DNA from: Catellatospora sp. TT07R-123
GTDB lineage: Bacteria > Actinomycetota > Actinomycetes > Mycobacteriales > Micromonosporaceae
Length of the DNA stretch: 64,000 nucleotides
Reading direction: 5' to 3'
Assembly (NCBI RefSeq): GCF_018327705.1
Contig: NZ_BNEM01000002.1
Location: 1,116,001-1,180,000 of the forward strand
Part shown: piece after piece, positions 24,372 to 33,800 of the stretch
Position numbering within the stretch: the first letter of the stretch is position 1
Layout of the letters: every line of letters begins with the position of its first letter
The notes under the pieces: model-generated
Seen by the model: the letters and a program-made list of their open reading frames with translations, nothing else
The model's database searches: none
What the model was told of the DNA's origin: nothing
Translations under genes and position numbers: made by a program

Positions 24372-26966
24372 ATGCGGGCCCGCCGGTTCGCCGTCGGGGG
24401 TGTGGCGGCGCTGGTCGCCGCAGCCGCCGTGGCCGCCGGGCTGGTGCCCGGTCACTCCGGCAGCCCCGCCTATGCCGCGACGGTCGAATCGGTGATCACC
24501 GTCGACACCGACCGGCAGGGCGGGCCGCTGAAGAAGGCCGGGCTGGGCACGCTGTTCGGGGTGGCGTCCACCCCGGACACCCCAGCCGACCTGGCCGCCG
24601 GATCGCAGCTGTACCTCAGCCAGCACCAGGCCGCGCCCGGCGACACCTCCTACCCCACCTCGACCGAGTCGGTGGTGGCCAAGATGCGCGCCGCCGGGAT
24701 GAAGATGGTCGGCCGGTACAACGACCTGATGGGCGGCTGGCCCTACGACTGGAAGGGCACCGCGGACTGGTACGCCAAGGTGGACGCCGCCACCCGCGGC
24801 ATCCAGTCCTACCGCGACGTGCTCTACGCCGTGGCGCCGTTCAACGAGCCGGACAACAAGCTGCAGGGCGGCTTCGCGCAGGACACGAGCGTGCCCGGGG
24901 CCACCTACGACGAGAAGTTCGAGTGGCTGTGGACGCAGACGTTCCGGCGCATCCGGGCCATCGACCCCACCATCCCGATCATGGGGCCGAACTACGAGCA
25001 CTACCGCGGCTGGGAGGCGCCGTTACAGGCCAGGATGCGCGCGTTCCTGGTCAACGCCAAGGCCACCGGCACCGTGCCGAACCTCATCGGCTGGCACAGC
25101 CTCGGCCCGAGCCCCGGTGACGTGCCCGAGAGCCTGACCCGCTACTACCGGCCGCTGGAGAACGAGCTGGCGCTGCCCGGCCGCCCGCTGCCGGTCGTGA
25201 TCGAGGAGTACGGCCCCGGCACCGGCGACTTCGAGGGCGTGCCCGGCACCATGGTCAAGCACTGGGCCGAGTTCGAGCGCTACGGCGTCGACTACGCCTC
25301 GATGGGCATCTACACCAACCCCGGCCTGCTCGGCAACACGCTGCGGCGCACCGCGACCGGGCTCAAGCCCAACGCGGGCTGGTACCTGATGAACTGGTAC
25401 AGGTCGATGCGCGGCAACCGGGTCGACGTGAGCCGCTGGGACACCCGGCACTACCAGGCCAGCGACGGCGTCGCGAGCTGGGACGCGGCCGCCCGGACGC
25501 TGACCGTGCTGGCCGGCGGCGAGGACGGCGACGTCGACGTCACCGTGCTCGGCCTGAACGCCCGCGGCCTGTCGGGCACGGTCCGGGTGCGCCTGGACGT
25601 CGCGTACTGGGACAAGGAGCCCACCGACACCGACCAGCGCACCGAGCGGGGCGGCGACCCGATCTCCGGGGCGTACAACCTGTTCGACAAGGCGATGACC
25701 GTCGACGCGTCCGGGAAGCTCACCGTGCCGGTGCACGCCATGCAGCGCTACCACGGCTACCGCATCCTGATCTCCCCCGCCGCCGCGCCCGCGGCGTACC
25801 CGGGCAAGTACGAGGCCGAGACCGCCGCGGTCACCCACGCGGTCGTGCACACCGGCGCCGACGGCCGGGTCCTGGCCTCCGGCGACGGCTACGTCGGCGG
25901 AATCGACGCCGCCGACTCGGCGGTGACGTTCGGGGTGGACGTGCCTTCGGCCGGGATGTACCTGATGCGGGTGCGCTACGCCAACGGCACCGGCGCGGCG
26001 GCCGGCCACACCGTGTCGGTCAACGGCACCGCGCAGGGCTCGGTGGCGTATCCGGCCACCGACGGCTGGGCCAACTCGTCGCTGGGCACCGCGAGCAAGC
26101 GGATCGTGCTCGCGGCCGGGCACAACGAGATCCGGCTCGGGCGCGGCACCGGCTTCGCCGAGCTGGACTTCGTCGACGTACGCCCCGACACCCACCGCTA
26201 CGAGGCCGAGTACGCCGCGGTCACCTCGGCGCGGATCTCGCACTACGGCTACGACGAGTTCCCGGACCTGGTCGGCGGGATCGACCAGGCCGACAGCGCG
26301 GTCGAGTTCACCGTGGACGCGCCGCTGGCCGGGGATTACCGGCTGACGGTCGGCTACGGCAACGGGCAGGCCGGGACGGCGACGCACCGGGTGCTGGTCG
26401 GCGGGGTGCAGCAGGGCGTGGTCTCGTACCCGGGCACGGGCGCGTGGCTGACCGGCCCGGCCCAGGACGGGCCGCTGCGGCGCGCCGAGGTGACGGTCCG
26501 GCTGACCGCCGGGCTCAACCAGGTGCGCCTGGCCAAGGGCGACGGCTTCGCCGAGCTGGACTACCTCACGGTCGTCCCGCCGGTGATCGCGGGCCCGGGG
26601 CCGAACCCGTCCCCCAGGCCGTCGCCGAGCCCTTCGCGCCAGCCGTCGCCGAGCCCCAGCCCGAACCCGGGCGGGGTGTGCACGGCGGGCTACCGGGTGA
26701 CCGGTCAGTGGGACGGGGCCTTCCAGGCCGAGGTGACGGTCACCGCGGGCGCGGCGCCGATCAGCGGCTGGCAGGTGACGCTGACGTACGGGCAGGGCCA
26801 GGTGGTGAACCAGGTGTGGAGTGCCGCCTACCGGCAGTCCGGGGCCGTGGTGACGCTGACGAACCTGGACTACAACGGCGCCCTGGGCGCGGGTGCCGGC
26901 ACCACGGTCGGCCTGATCGCCACCCGTGGCACGGCCAACGCCGACCCGGTGGTCAGCTGCCGCTGA
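24372..26966 (+). CDS. Secreted multidomain glycoside hydrolase with CBM6/35-like domains and CBM2
   Basis: The 864-aa extracellular enzyme has a signal peptide ending near SPAYAAT. The catalytic TIM barrel (clan GH-A, GH39-like) spans about residues 40-470. The likely acid/base is the Glu in VAPFNEPDNK near 168 and the nucleophile is in VVIEEYGPG near 277. Two beta-sandwich CBM6/35-like domains follow (YEAETAAVTHA... and YEAEYAAVTSA...), each ending GFAELD. Then come a Pro/Ser linker and a C-terminal CBM2 with VTGQWDGAFQAEVTV, binding cellulose or chitin. The substrate is probably a plant cell-wall or related beta-glycan. The start is chosen at MRARRFAVGG. A LacI operator lies just upstream. 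Confidence 0.85.
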   Translation: MRARRFAVGGVAALVAAAAVAAGLVPGHSGSPAYAATVESVITVDTDRQGGPLKKAGLGTLFGVASTPDTPADLAAGSQLYLSQHQAAPGDTSYPTSTESVVAKMRAAGMKMVGRYNDLMGGWPYDWKGTADWYAKVDAATRGIQSYRDVLYAVAPFNEPDNKLQGGFAQDTSVPGATYDEKFEWLWTQTFRRIRAIDPTIPIMGPNYEHYRGWEAPLQARMRAFLVNAKATGTVPNLIGWHSLGPSPGDVPESLTRYYRPLENELALPGRPLPVVIEEYGPGTGDFEGVPGTMVKHWAEFERYGVDYASMGIYTNPGLLGNTLRRTATGLKPNAGWYLMNWYRSMRGNRVDVSRWDTRHYQASDGVASWDAAARTLTVLAGGEDGDVDVTVLGLNARGLSGTVRVRLDVAYWDKEPTDTDQRTERGGDPISGAYNLFDKAMTVDASGKLTVPVHAMQRYHGYRILISPAAAPAAYPGKYEAETAAVTHAVVHTGADGRVLASGDGYVGGIDAADSAVTFGVDVPSAGMYLMRVRYANGTGAAAGHTVSVNGTAQGSVAYPATDGWANSSLGTASKRIVLAAGHNEIRLGRGTGFAELDFVDVRPDTHRYEAEYAAVTSARISHYGYDEFPDLVGGIDQADSAVEFTVDAPLAGDYRLTVGYGNGQAGTATHRVLVGGVQQGVVSYPGTGAWLTGPAQDGPLRRAEVTVRLTAGLNQVRLAKGDGFAELDYLTVVPPVIAGPGPNPSPRPSPSPSRQPSPSPSPNPGGVCTAGYRVTGQWDGAFQAEVTVTAGAAPISGWQVTLTYGQGQVVNQVWSAAYRQSGAVVTLTNLDYNGALGAGAGTTVGLIATRGTANADPVVSCR

Positions 26967-26973
26967 CCGTGCC

Positions 26974-27006
26974 GGGCGGGCGGCCGGGGGCACCGGCCGC
27001 CCGCCC
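26974..27006. terminator. Strong GC hairpin between convergent genes
   Basis: A perfect 14-bp stem (GGGCGGGCGGCCGG / CCGGCCGCCCGCCC) with a five-base loop fills the 47-base gap between the hydrolase and oxidoreductase genes. Confidence 0.8.
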
Positions 27007-27013
27007 CGGGCGG

Positions 27014-27679
27014 TCAGGCCGCGTCGAGGGCCTGGCGCAGCTCCGCCTTGGTCGCGGGGCGCCCCTGCTCGTCCTCGAACGGGCCGTACGGCGCCCCGTA
27101 CGCGGGCGTGCCCGGCTGGTGCGCCCGCCCACCCTGGGCCAGCAGCCCGTTGTCGACGCCGTCGTAGCCGATGGCCTCCAGGAACGCGATCACCGCCAGC
27201 TTCGCCGCCGCGTCGTCGCCGGACACCACCAGCGCGCTGCGGTCGACGGCGTCGACCGGGCGCGCCAGCGCCCCCAGGTGCTTGTAGTAGATGTTGTTGA
27301 ACACCTTCACCACCCGCGACGTGGGCAGGTGCTGCTGGAGCAGCTCGCTGCTGGTCAGGGTGCCGTCGTCGAGCACGGCGATCTGCCCGTCGCGCTCGGG
27401 GTAGTAGTTGCCGGTGTCCATCACGACCTTGTTCGCCAGCGGCGCGACCGGGATGCTGGCGTACGCGTGCAGCGGCACGCTGACCAGCACCAGGTCGCCC
27501 GCGGTCGCCGCCTCCTCGACCGTGCCCGCGCGGGCCCGCGGTCCGAGCAGGGAGGCGATGTCGGCCAGCGTCTCGGGGCCGCGCGAGTTGCTGAGCACCA
27601 CGTCGTAGCCCGCCTTGACGGCCAGTTCCGCCAGGGTGCCGCCGATGTTGCCGCTGCCGATGAACCCGATCGTGGTCAT
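27014..27679 (-). CDS. NADP-binding oxidoreductase (F420-dependent reductase-like)
   Basis: The 221-aa Rossmann protein starts MTTIGFIGSGNIGGTLAELAVKAGYDVVLSNSRGPETL, which has the GxGxxG dinucleotide motif and the NSRG segment of the NADPH:F420 reductase-like family. Later segments are LVSVPLHAYASIPV and MDTGNYYPERDG. The ATG used is the one at MTTIGF. Relatives reduce small metabolites with NADPH; the substrate here is unknown. It is downstream of, and co-directional with, the ATP-grasp-like gene, 70 bases apart, and may be in one operon with it. Confidence 0.85.
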   Translation of the reverse strand: MTTIGFIGSGNIGGTLAELAVKAGYDVVLSNSRGPETLADIASLLGPRARAGTVEEAATAGDLVLVSVPLHAYASIPVAPLANKVVMDTGNYYPERDGQIAVLDDGTLTSSELLQQHLPTSRVVKVFNNIYYKHLGALARPVDAVDRSALVVSGDDAAAKLAVIAFLEAIGYDGVDNGLLAQGGRAHQPGTPAYGAPYGPFEDEQGRPATKAELRQALDAA

Positions 27680-27748
27680 GCTCCGCCTCTCGCCCCGCAC
27701 CGGGCCGCCCCGGTCGCCGTCATGGTCAACGCGGGGCGGCGGCGCAGG

Positions 27749-29119
27749 TCACTGGGCCGGTGCGAGCTGGTGCATGGCACAGCCGAGCAGCACCGACGGG
27801 TCGGTGTAGATGCCGAGCACCGCCACGTTGCGCGCGACCGGCGCCGCCCGCAGCGCCGTGCCGCCATAGCCAGCCGGGGCCGCGGGCATCGAGAACACCC
27901 CGAGATTCAGCGTGTACGGCGTGAGCGTGCCGTCCGGCGCGGGCACCAGCTGCGGCTGCGGGTGGACCCGGCGCTGGAGCACCCAGCCGCCCGCAAGCGC
28001 CTCGTCGACCCGGGCGGCCCACTCGTCCGGCGGGGTCTCCCAGCCGGGCAGCACGCCGCTGCCGCCGTGCCGGAACGCGGGCTTGAGCGTCAGCTCCTCG
28101 CGCTGCCCGATCGCGTGCTCGCGCAGATCGGCGCGGTCCCCCGAGTCGAGCTCGACCTCTCCGGGGCGGCAGACCCGGGTCCACGGCACGAACCGCCGCA
28201 CGCGGTCGCGCAGCTCCGGCTCGAACAGCCCGGCGTGCTGGGACAGCAGCGCCAGCGCGGCCTTGGAACTGTACACCTGGCAGCCCAGCGGGGTGAACAT
28301 GCGCACCTCGCCGCGCTCGGCGGCGGTCAGCAGCGGCTCGACCAGCGCCCTGCCCGCCGGGGTGGCCGCGTCCTGGAGCAGGAAGCAGCGGTAGATCACG
28401 TCGACCGGGCGCCCGTCGGCCCACACCCGCCCGTCACGGTAGGTCAGCAGCCCGAGGTGGGTCGGGATCGTGTCCACGCCGTAGCGGCGGTGCAGCTGGG
28501 CACAGCGGCGTAGCGGCTCCTCGTTGTCCGGGAAGTCGTCGGGCCAGAAGACCATCGCCACGGTCGGGGTGCTGTCGGGCGGCAGCCCGACCTCCAGCCG
28601 CAGGCTGGCCAGGCACTCCCCCACCGTGTCCGGGAAGCCCAGGCCGTGCTCGGCGGCGAACGACGCCAGCACCGGGTGCTCCAGCAGGGCCTCGTTGAGC
28701 AGCCCGGCCTCGACCAGGCCGACGGTGGAGCCGATGTTGTACTCCAGCAGCTTCGGGCCGGTCTCGTCGGCGTACAGGTCGGCGCGGCCGTAGCGGGTGA
28801 CGGGGCGGCCCGCCTGGGTGCGCACCACCAGGTCGGTCTGCTCCTCGGACAGGTCGACCGCGCGGGCGAACGCGGCCAGGTCCCCGCCGAACAGCAGGTC
28901 GGGCAGGCGGACCAGGGCTTCGTGCACGCCGGCGAGGTCGCCGACCAGCCGGGAGTGCTCGTCGTGGTCGAGGAAGAGCGGCCGGGCCAGGCACCGGTGC
29001 CGGTAGAACGACTCGATCACCGGAGGGACCCGCGTCGGCGGCAGCAGTTCGGCGGCGGTGAAGCCACCGGTGCGGATGCGATGCAGGTAGAGCTCGGTGA
29101 GTGACGGACCGAACGCCAT
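27749..29119 (-). CDS. ATP-grasp-like protein of unknown function, 456 aa
   Basis: The protein has elements of a circularly permuted ATP-grasp or glutathionylspermidine synthase-like fold: LLEYNIGSTVGLVEAGLLN near residue 125, YSSKAALALLSQH near 285, LKPAFRHGGSGVLPGW near 345, and WVLQRRVHPQPQL near 378. The lysine followed by Gly-Gly-Ser-Gly fits an ATP-binding loop. Such enzymes ligate a carboxylate to an amine or thiol through an acyl phosphate, but the substrate cannot be named. It diverges from the chitinase gene. Confidence 0.55.
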   Translation of the reverse strand: MAFGPSLTELYLHRIRTGGFTAAELLPPTRVPPVIESFYRHRCLARPLFLDHDEHSRLVGDLAGVHEALVRLPDLLFGGDLAAFARAVDLSEEQTDLVVRTQAGRPVTRYGRADLYADETGPKLLEYNIGSTVGLVEAGLLNEALLEHPVLASFAAEHGLGFPDTVGECLASLRLEVGLPPDSTPTVAMVFWPDDFPDNEEPLRRCAQLHRRYGVDTIPTHLGLLTYRDGRVWADGRPVDVIYRCFLLQDAATPAGRALVEPLLTAAERGEVRMFTPLGCQVYSSKAALALLSQHAGLFEPELRDRVRRFVPWTRVCRPGEVELDSGDRADLREHAIGQREELTLKPAFRHGGSGVLPGWETPPDEWAARVDEALAGGWVLQRRVHPQPQLVPAPDGTLTPYTLNLGVFSMPAAPAGYGGTALRAAPVARNVAVLGIYTDPSVLLGCAMHQLAPAQ

Positions 29120-29238
29120 TGTCAGGTTCCCTCTCCTCGGATGGAACCCAAGCCTATGGCCACGGCCACGATCGACGGCACGGTTCGCGAAACAGCTAGG
29201 TCCACAACGGATAACACTTCGGTTGCTTTAGATAGTTA

Positions 29239-29251
29239 AGTTTACTAAACT
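29239..29251. promoter_or_regulatory. Palindrome in the chitinase promoter region
   Basis: AGTTTACTAAACT is a perfect 13-base palindrome in an AT-rich patch 75 bases upstream of the chitinase ATG. It shares the TTAGT/ACTAA half-site flavour with the chitosanase operator, so the two genes may answer to one ROK-type repressor (inference). Confidence 0.45.
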
Positions 29252-29326
29252 CGCGGTCACGCTCGGGGCGAGCCGCTTCCTCCTCCCGGACACCACCTTC
29301 CCACCGGATCTCCGAAGGGGACAGAC

Positions 29327-30736
29327 ATGTCCGAATCGTCCCAACAGCGGGTACGCCGCGGCCGCCTGGCCGCCGCCGCTGTCGCGCTGCTCACCGCGGC
29401 GGCCGGCGTGACCGCCGCGCTGCTGCCCGCCACCAGCGCCAACGCCGTCACCCTGCCCAACGGGTTCAAGAGCATCGGCTACATGCCCTCCTGGGCCGGC
29501 AGCGTCGGCAGCGTGCAGTACGGCAAGCTCACCCACATCAACTACGCGTTCGTGCTGCCCAACAGCAACGGCACGCTCGGTGCCGTCGACAACGCGTCCA
29601 AGCTGTCGTCGCTGGTCTCCACGGCCCACGCCAACGGCGTCAAGGTCTCGATCTCCATCGGCGGCTGGAACGACGGCAACGACTCGGCGTTCGAGGCGCT
29701 GGCCGCCAGCAGCGGCGGCCGCACCACGTTCACCAACAGCGTCATGAGCCTCGTCAACCAGTACGGCCTCGACGGCGCCGACATCGACTGGGAGTACCCG
29801 GACCCGGGCACCTCCGGCAGCAACTACGCGCTGCTGATGCAGCAGCTGTCGACCACCCTGCACAACAGCGGCAAGCTGCTGACCGCCGCCGTCGTCTCCG
29901 AGGGCGGCACCGCCAACGGCGTGCCCACCTCGGTCTTCGGCTATGTCGACTGGCTGAACATCATGGCGTACGACGGCGGCAGCCCGCACGCCAACTACAC
30001 CTGGTCCATCAACGCGGTCAACTTCTGGAAGGGCCGCGGCCTGCCCGCGAGCAAGGCGATCCTGGGCGTGCCGTTCTACAGCCGCCCCGGCTACCTCACC
30101 TACTCGCAGCTGGTCGCCATCGACCCGGCCAACGCCAACCGCGACTGCACCACCGTCAACGGGACGCAGGAGTGCTACAACGGCATCCCGACGATCAAGG
30201 CCAAGACCCAGTGGGCCATGGCCAACGCGGGCGGCATGATGAACTGGGAGCTGTCGCAGGACACCACGGGCTCGACCTCGCTGGTCAGCGCGATCTACGA
30301 CACCGTCATGGGCGGCAGCACGCCGCCGTCCAGCCCGCCGCCCGGCGGCCGCACCGGCCGCATCACCGGCCTCGGCGGCAAGTGCGTCGACATCGCCGCG
30401 GCCAGCTCGGCCAACGGCACCGCGGTGCAGCTCTACACCTGCAACGGCACCAACGCGCAGACCTGGACCGTCGGCACCGACGGCACCATCCGCGCCCTGG
30501 GCAAGTGCCTGGACGTCACCGGCGGTGTAAACGCCGACGGCACAAAGATCCAGATCTGGGACTGCACGGCCAACAACGCCAACCAGCAGTGGACCTACAA
30601 CTCCTCCACCCAGCGCCTGACCAACCCGGTATCCGGCAAGTGCCTAGACGCCACCGGCCAGTCCTCAGCCGACGGCACCCGCCTCCAAATCTGGTCCTGC
30701 AACACCCAGGCCAACCAGAAATGGATCCTCCCCTAA
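29327..30736 (+). CDS. Secreted GH18 chitinase with C-terminal CBM13 (ricin-type)
   Basis: The 469-aa enzyme has a signal peptide ending near TSANAV. The GH18 barrel has VSISIGGWN near residue 107 and the catalytic DGADIDWEYP at 149-158, with the acid Glu at 156. Further on are MAYDGGSP and MMNWELSQDT. After a short linker (PPSSPPPGG) follows a beta-trefoil CBM13 with three repeats bearing GKCVDIA, GKCLDVT and GKCLDAT and their QxW motifs. It degrades chitin, with the trefoil binding polysaccharide. It is a monocistronic gene on the plus strand, followed by a palindromic repeat. Confidence 0.95.
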   Translation: MSESSQQRVRRGRLAAAAVALLTAAAGVTAALLPATSANAVTLPNGFKSIGYMPSWAGSVGSVQYGKLTHINYAFVLPNSNGTLGAVDNASKLSSLVSTAHANGVKVSISIGGWNDGNDSAFEALAASSGGRTTFTNSVMSLVNQYGLDGADIDWEYPDPGTSGSNYALLMQQLSTTLHNSGKLLTAAVVSEGGTANGVPTSVFGYVDWLNIMAYDGGSPHANYTWSINAVNFWKGRGLPASKAILGVPFYSRPGYLTYSQLVAIDPANANRDCTTVNGTQECYNGIPTIKAKTQWAMANAGGMMNWELSQDTTGSTSLVSAIYDTVMGGSTPPSSPPPGGRTGRITGLGGKCVDIAAASSANGTAVQLYTCNGTNAQTWTVGTDGTIRALGKCLDVTGGVNADGTKIQIWDCTANNANQQWTYNSSTQRLTNPVSGKCLDATGQSSADGTRLQIWSCNTQANQKWILP

Positions 30737-30769
30737 CCCAGCCCCACCACACCCCCACCCCCTGAACCC

Positions 30770-30832
30770 CGTCGATCATGAACTTATGGCACGGCTCGAC
30801 GGCGTGTCGCCGCCATAACTTCATGATCAACG
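30770..30832. repeat. Palindromic repeat, family C, at the end of the chitinase
   Basis: The 21-base arms (core GATCATGAA and TTATGGC, 19 of 21 pairing) flank a 21-base loop. The element sits between the convergent chitinase and the frameshifted gene. It may terminate both transcripts. Its arms, starting CGTTGATCATGAAGTTATGG when read from the right, look like a recurring intergenic palindrome rather than a random hairpin. Confidence 0.7.
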
Positions 30833-30899
30833 GAATGGTGGTGCCGCGCCGATCAGGGCGGCGCGGCACCACCGCCACGGTGAGGCGGGCGGGCAGCGG

Positions 30900-31494
30900 T
30901 CAGAAGGCGCCGTCGACGTCGCTGGAGTAGCGGTTGCGGTCGCGTTCGGCCTGGTCCACCTGCCACGGGAGCCGGTAGGCGACGGCGGCCCGCAGCAGCG
31001 CTCGCTGGTCCGGGTCGAGTGCCTCGACCGCCGGATGCGGCAGCAGCCCCGCGCAGTGCTCGCGGAAGGGATCCCGGCGCAGCGGCCAGCAACCGTGCCT
31101 CCTGCGCCCGCAGGAACTCCTCGCGCCGCCGGCGCGGCTCGGGGCTCCAGGTCAGCTCGACCAGCCCGGTCGGCCCGTCGTGGCCGCGGAAGAAGTCCAG
31201 CGCCGCCGCCTCGACCGGATGGTCCGGCTCGCCTCCGCCCGCCACCGGCGCGACCAGCCCCTCCGGGCTGATGCTGATCAGCCCGGCACGCAGGAGCGCG
31301 GCGGCCGCGGGCTCGTAGAAGCCGTCGGCGGGCCCGGCCACGGCGACGGCGTGGTAGGGGTCGATCGCGGTGTCGTCGATGTCCGCGCCGTCGCGGCGGT
31401 CGGTCCGGTCGCGCAGCCGCCTTACGGTGCCCAGCACCAGGAGCACGGCCGCCGCGACCGCCGTCGCCACGCCCGCCAGGGCCCACTGACTCAT
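30900..31494 (-). pseudogene. Frameshifted TIGR04222-like membrane protein gene
   Basis: The first part reads MSQWALAGVATAVAAAVLLVLGTVRRLRD (one membrane segment) and continues sensibly to EEFLRAQEARLLAAA. It then becomes a low-complexity frame. A different frame on the same strand from about 31075 down to the TGA at 30902-30900 reads RDPFREHCAGLLPHPAVEALDPDQ and ends RNRYSSDVDGAF. Total length is one base more than a multiple of three, so a single-base shift near 31070-31095 joins the two. This is either a sequencing error or a true frameshift. The gene resembles short TIGR04222-type actinobacterial membrane proteins. Confidence 0.7.
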
Positions 31495-31535
31495 CGGCCC
31501 ATCGTCTCAATGAGACGACGGGCCGAGCCAGACCG

Positions 31536-32711
31536 CTAGGCCGAACGCAGCGTGAGCAGGGTGATCTCACTGGGCGCGAAGACCCGGAACGGCGGACCCC
31601 AGAAACCGGTGCCCCGGCTGGTGTACATCTGCGTCCGCTCCCCGTGCCGGGTCAGGCCCTGCACGGCCGGCTGGTCCACCCGCACCAGGTAGTGGAACGG
31701 CCAGATCTGACCGCCGTGCGTGTGGCCGGAGATCTGCAGGTCCACCCCGCCCGCCACGGCCGCCCCGATCTGCTGCGGCTGGTGCGCCAGCAGCAGCACC
31801 GGCAGGTCCGCGTCGGCGCCCGCGAGCGCCGCGGCCAGGTCGGCCTGGTGCCCCGGACTGCCCGACGACTTCGCGGTACGGTCGTCGACGCCCGCCACCA
31901 CCAGCGTGTCCGCACCCCGGCGCACCAGCAGGTGCCGGTTGTGCAGCGACTGCCAGCCGAGCTCCTGCATGTGGTCCAGCCACCCCTGCGCGTCGCCCAT
32001 GTACTCGTGGTTGCCGGTGACGTACACCCGGGCGTCGCGGGCGCGGATGTCGGCCAGCGGCGCGGCCTGCGCCCGGCGCTGGCCCACAGATCCGTCGGCG
32101 ATGTCACCGGTGTGGCAGACGATGTCGGCGTCGAGGGTGTTCACGACCTCGGTGACGCCCTTGGACCAGCGCTCGCGGTCGATCGGGCCGTAGTGGGTGT
32201 CGGTGAGCAGCGCCACCTTCAGCCCGTCCAGCTCGCGGCCCAGGCGCGGCAGCACCACCTCGACGCGGCGCACCCGGGGCACCCGCATCGCCTCGACGTA
32301 CCCCCAGGCGAGCAGGACCACGCTGACCAGCAGCGTGAACGCCACCACGATCCGGGAGCGGGCCGGGTCGGCGACCCCGGCCACCGACAGCGCGAGCCGC
32401 AGCACGTTGCCGAGAATCGACCAGACGAACAGCACCCAGAACACGCCGAGCAGGGTGTCGCCGATCCGGGCGGCCCAGTCGACGCGCCGGCCGTGGCCGA
32501 AGATCATCAGCGGCGGGAACGACACCAGCGCCACCGCGAACAGCACCGACCCGGCCACGCCGACCGGGGCCGGCCACTGCGCGGCCGAGCGCAGCAGCGT
32601 CCACCAGGGCACGCCGACCAGCAGGCTCAGCACCACGGTCAGGATGGAGAAGAAGAGCAGCGGACTCCGGCCGCGGCGGGCCGGGCGTACCGTGACGGTT
32701 TCGGTGGACAT
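31536..32711 (-). CDS. Membrane-anchored metallophosphoesterase, 391 aa
   Basis: Four hydrophobic segments in the first 160 residues precede a calcineurin-like phosphoesterase domain: LLTDTHYGPID near 186, CHTGDIADG, VTGNHEYMGD, LLLAHQP, and SGHTHGGQIWPFH, together the full set of metal ligands. Relatives (YkuE/YaeI type) act on phospholipid or nucleotide headgroups outside the membrane. The ATG follows GAGGAG. The gene stands alone; nothing in the 216 bases upstream looks like a gene. Confidence 0.9.
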   Translation of the reverse strand: MSTETVTVRPARRGRSPLLFFSILTVVLSLLVGVPWWTLLRSAAQWPAPVGVAGSVLFAVALVSFPPLMIFGHGRRVDWAARIGDTLLGVFWVLFVWSILGNVLRLALSVAGVADPARSRIVVAFTLLVSVVLLAWGYVEAMRVPRVRRVEVVLPRLGRELDGLKVALLTDTHYGPIDRERWSKGVTEVVNTLDADIVCHTGDIADGSVGQRRAQAAPLADIRARDARVYVTGNHEYMGDAQGWLDHMQELGWQSLHNRHLLVRRGADTLVVAGVDDRTAKSSGSPGHQADLAAALAGADADLPVLLLAHQPQQIGAAVAGGVDLQISGHTHGGQIWPFHYLVRVDQPAVQGLTRHGERTQMYTSRGTGFWGPPFRVFAPSEITLLTLRSA

Positions 32712-32927
32712 CGTGCTCCTCGCGTGCGGTTGGCCTACGGCCAAGCATGCCTCAGAAACACTGAACGCCGGCTGAAGGTTTCCCGCAGTTTGGCCATCAG
32801 AGTCCGGTCGCCCTCGTACGGTCGGTGGTGAGGCGGAACCGGGGCGACCCGCTGCGGGCCCAGGCCGGGGCGGCGGATTTCGGCGGCCCACCGGCCGACG
32901 CAGCCCGACCATCGAACGGCACCCGGG

Positions 32928-33686
32928 CTAGTTCGTCAGTGCGACGTACAAAGGTGTGCCGACCAGTACGGTTCCCCCGCTCAGGCTGGGGCCGTGCTGA
33001 AGCCGACGGGCCACGAACTCCACCGGCTGACTGACGGCGCCGTGGGGAAAGACAACGTTCTCGAAATGACCCAATCGATATGCCTCGTCGGCACCGGCGA
33101 AGTCATCTGCGACGTAGGACTCCAACGCCCGGCCTATGGCGCGGTGCAGGCCCGGAATCAGATACGACTTTCGCCCCGCACGCCGGACGGCGGCATCGAT
33201 GCCCAGCAGGTGTGACCCCACTTGCGCAGAGACCCCGCCGAATTGCCGGTTCGACAGAGCATCGTTCAGGTCGCGAGGGTGGCCCAGTTCGGACGGCAGG
33301 TCGAAGTGCCCTTGCGAACAGCCCAGGCGAACCCGCGTTTCGCCTTCTTCACCGGCGAAGAGCATCACGCCGCCGCCGAGCGAGCCGTACCGCATCGTCA
33401 TCCGGCTCCGGAAGTACGACTTCGGAGCGTCGCAGGTGCCCAGCTGCTCCAGGCGATCCAGTGCCTCGAGCACGACCCTCAGGCGGGAAAAGGTCGTGTC
33501 CGGTCTTCCCACAGACGAGATCTCGACCGAGATGACCTTCAGATCGATATGCAGTGCCTTTGCCGCGCGCCGCAACGCACCTGTGTCCACCTGGTAGTAG
33601 AGCGCGTCGACCTTCGGCGGCGAGATGTAGATGAAGTGCTTCAGCTCTTGCGGTGCTGGCCTCTTCCACCAAGGAAATCCCACCAT
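32928..33686 (-). CDS. Hypothetical protein, 252 aa
   Basis: I do not recognise this protein with confidence. It starts MVGFPWWKRPAPQELKHFIYISPPKVDALYYQVD; the phrase YISPPKVD resembles a group of Streptomyces hypotheticals with a conserved Tyr-x-Ser-x-x-Lys-Val-Asp opening. Further on are MRYGSLGGGVMLFAGEEGETRVRLGCS and a C-terminal FVARRLQHGP. No signal peptide or membrane segment is visible. Base composition is less GC-rich than that of neighbouring genes, so recent transfer is possible. The ribosome-binding site is weak, so the start is uncertain. It is divergent from the small plus-strand gene. Confidence 0.6.
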   Translation of the reverse strand: MVGFPWWKRPAPQELKHFIYISPPKVDALYYQVDTGALRRAAKALHIDLKVISVEISSVGRPDTTFSRLRVVLEALDRLEQLGTCDAPKSYFRSRMTMRYGSLGGGVMLFAGEEGETRVRLGCSQGHFDLPSELGHPRDLNDALSNRQFGGVSAQVGSHLLGIDAAVRRAGRKSYLIPGLHRAIGRALESYVADDFAGADEAYRLGHFENVVFPHGAVSQPVEFVARRLQHGPSLSGGTVLVGTPLYVALTN

Positions 33687-33800
33687 GGCCCAGAGGATAT
33701 CGATCGATGCCAGGACTGCCGACTCGGTCGATTGGGTACAGCTCACTGCTCCGACCCACCGTATCGACGGTACGGGGGCGACGCCGTAGGCTCTCGCGCC

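Noticed and set aside
26444-28513. A 689-aa plus-strand open frame
   Set aside because: It runs out of frame through the hydrolase, then antisense to two clear genes, with no recognisable motif.
29120-29326. A possible small gene in the chitinase/ATP-grasp gap
   Set aside because: The region is AT-rich with stops in all frames and fits a divergent promoter.
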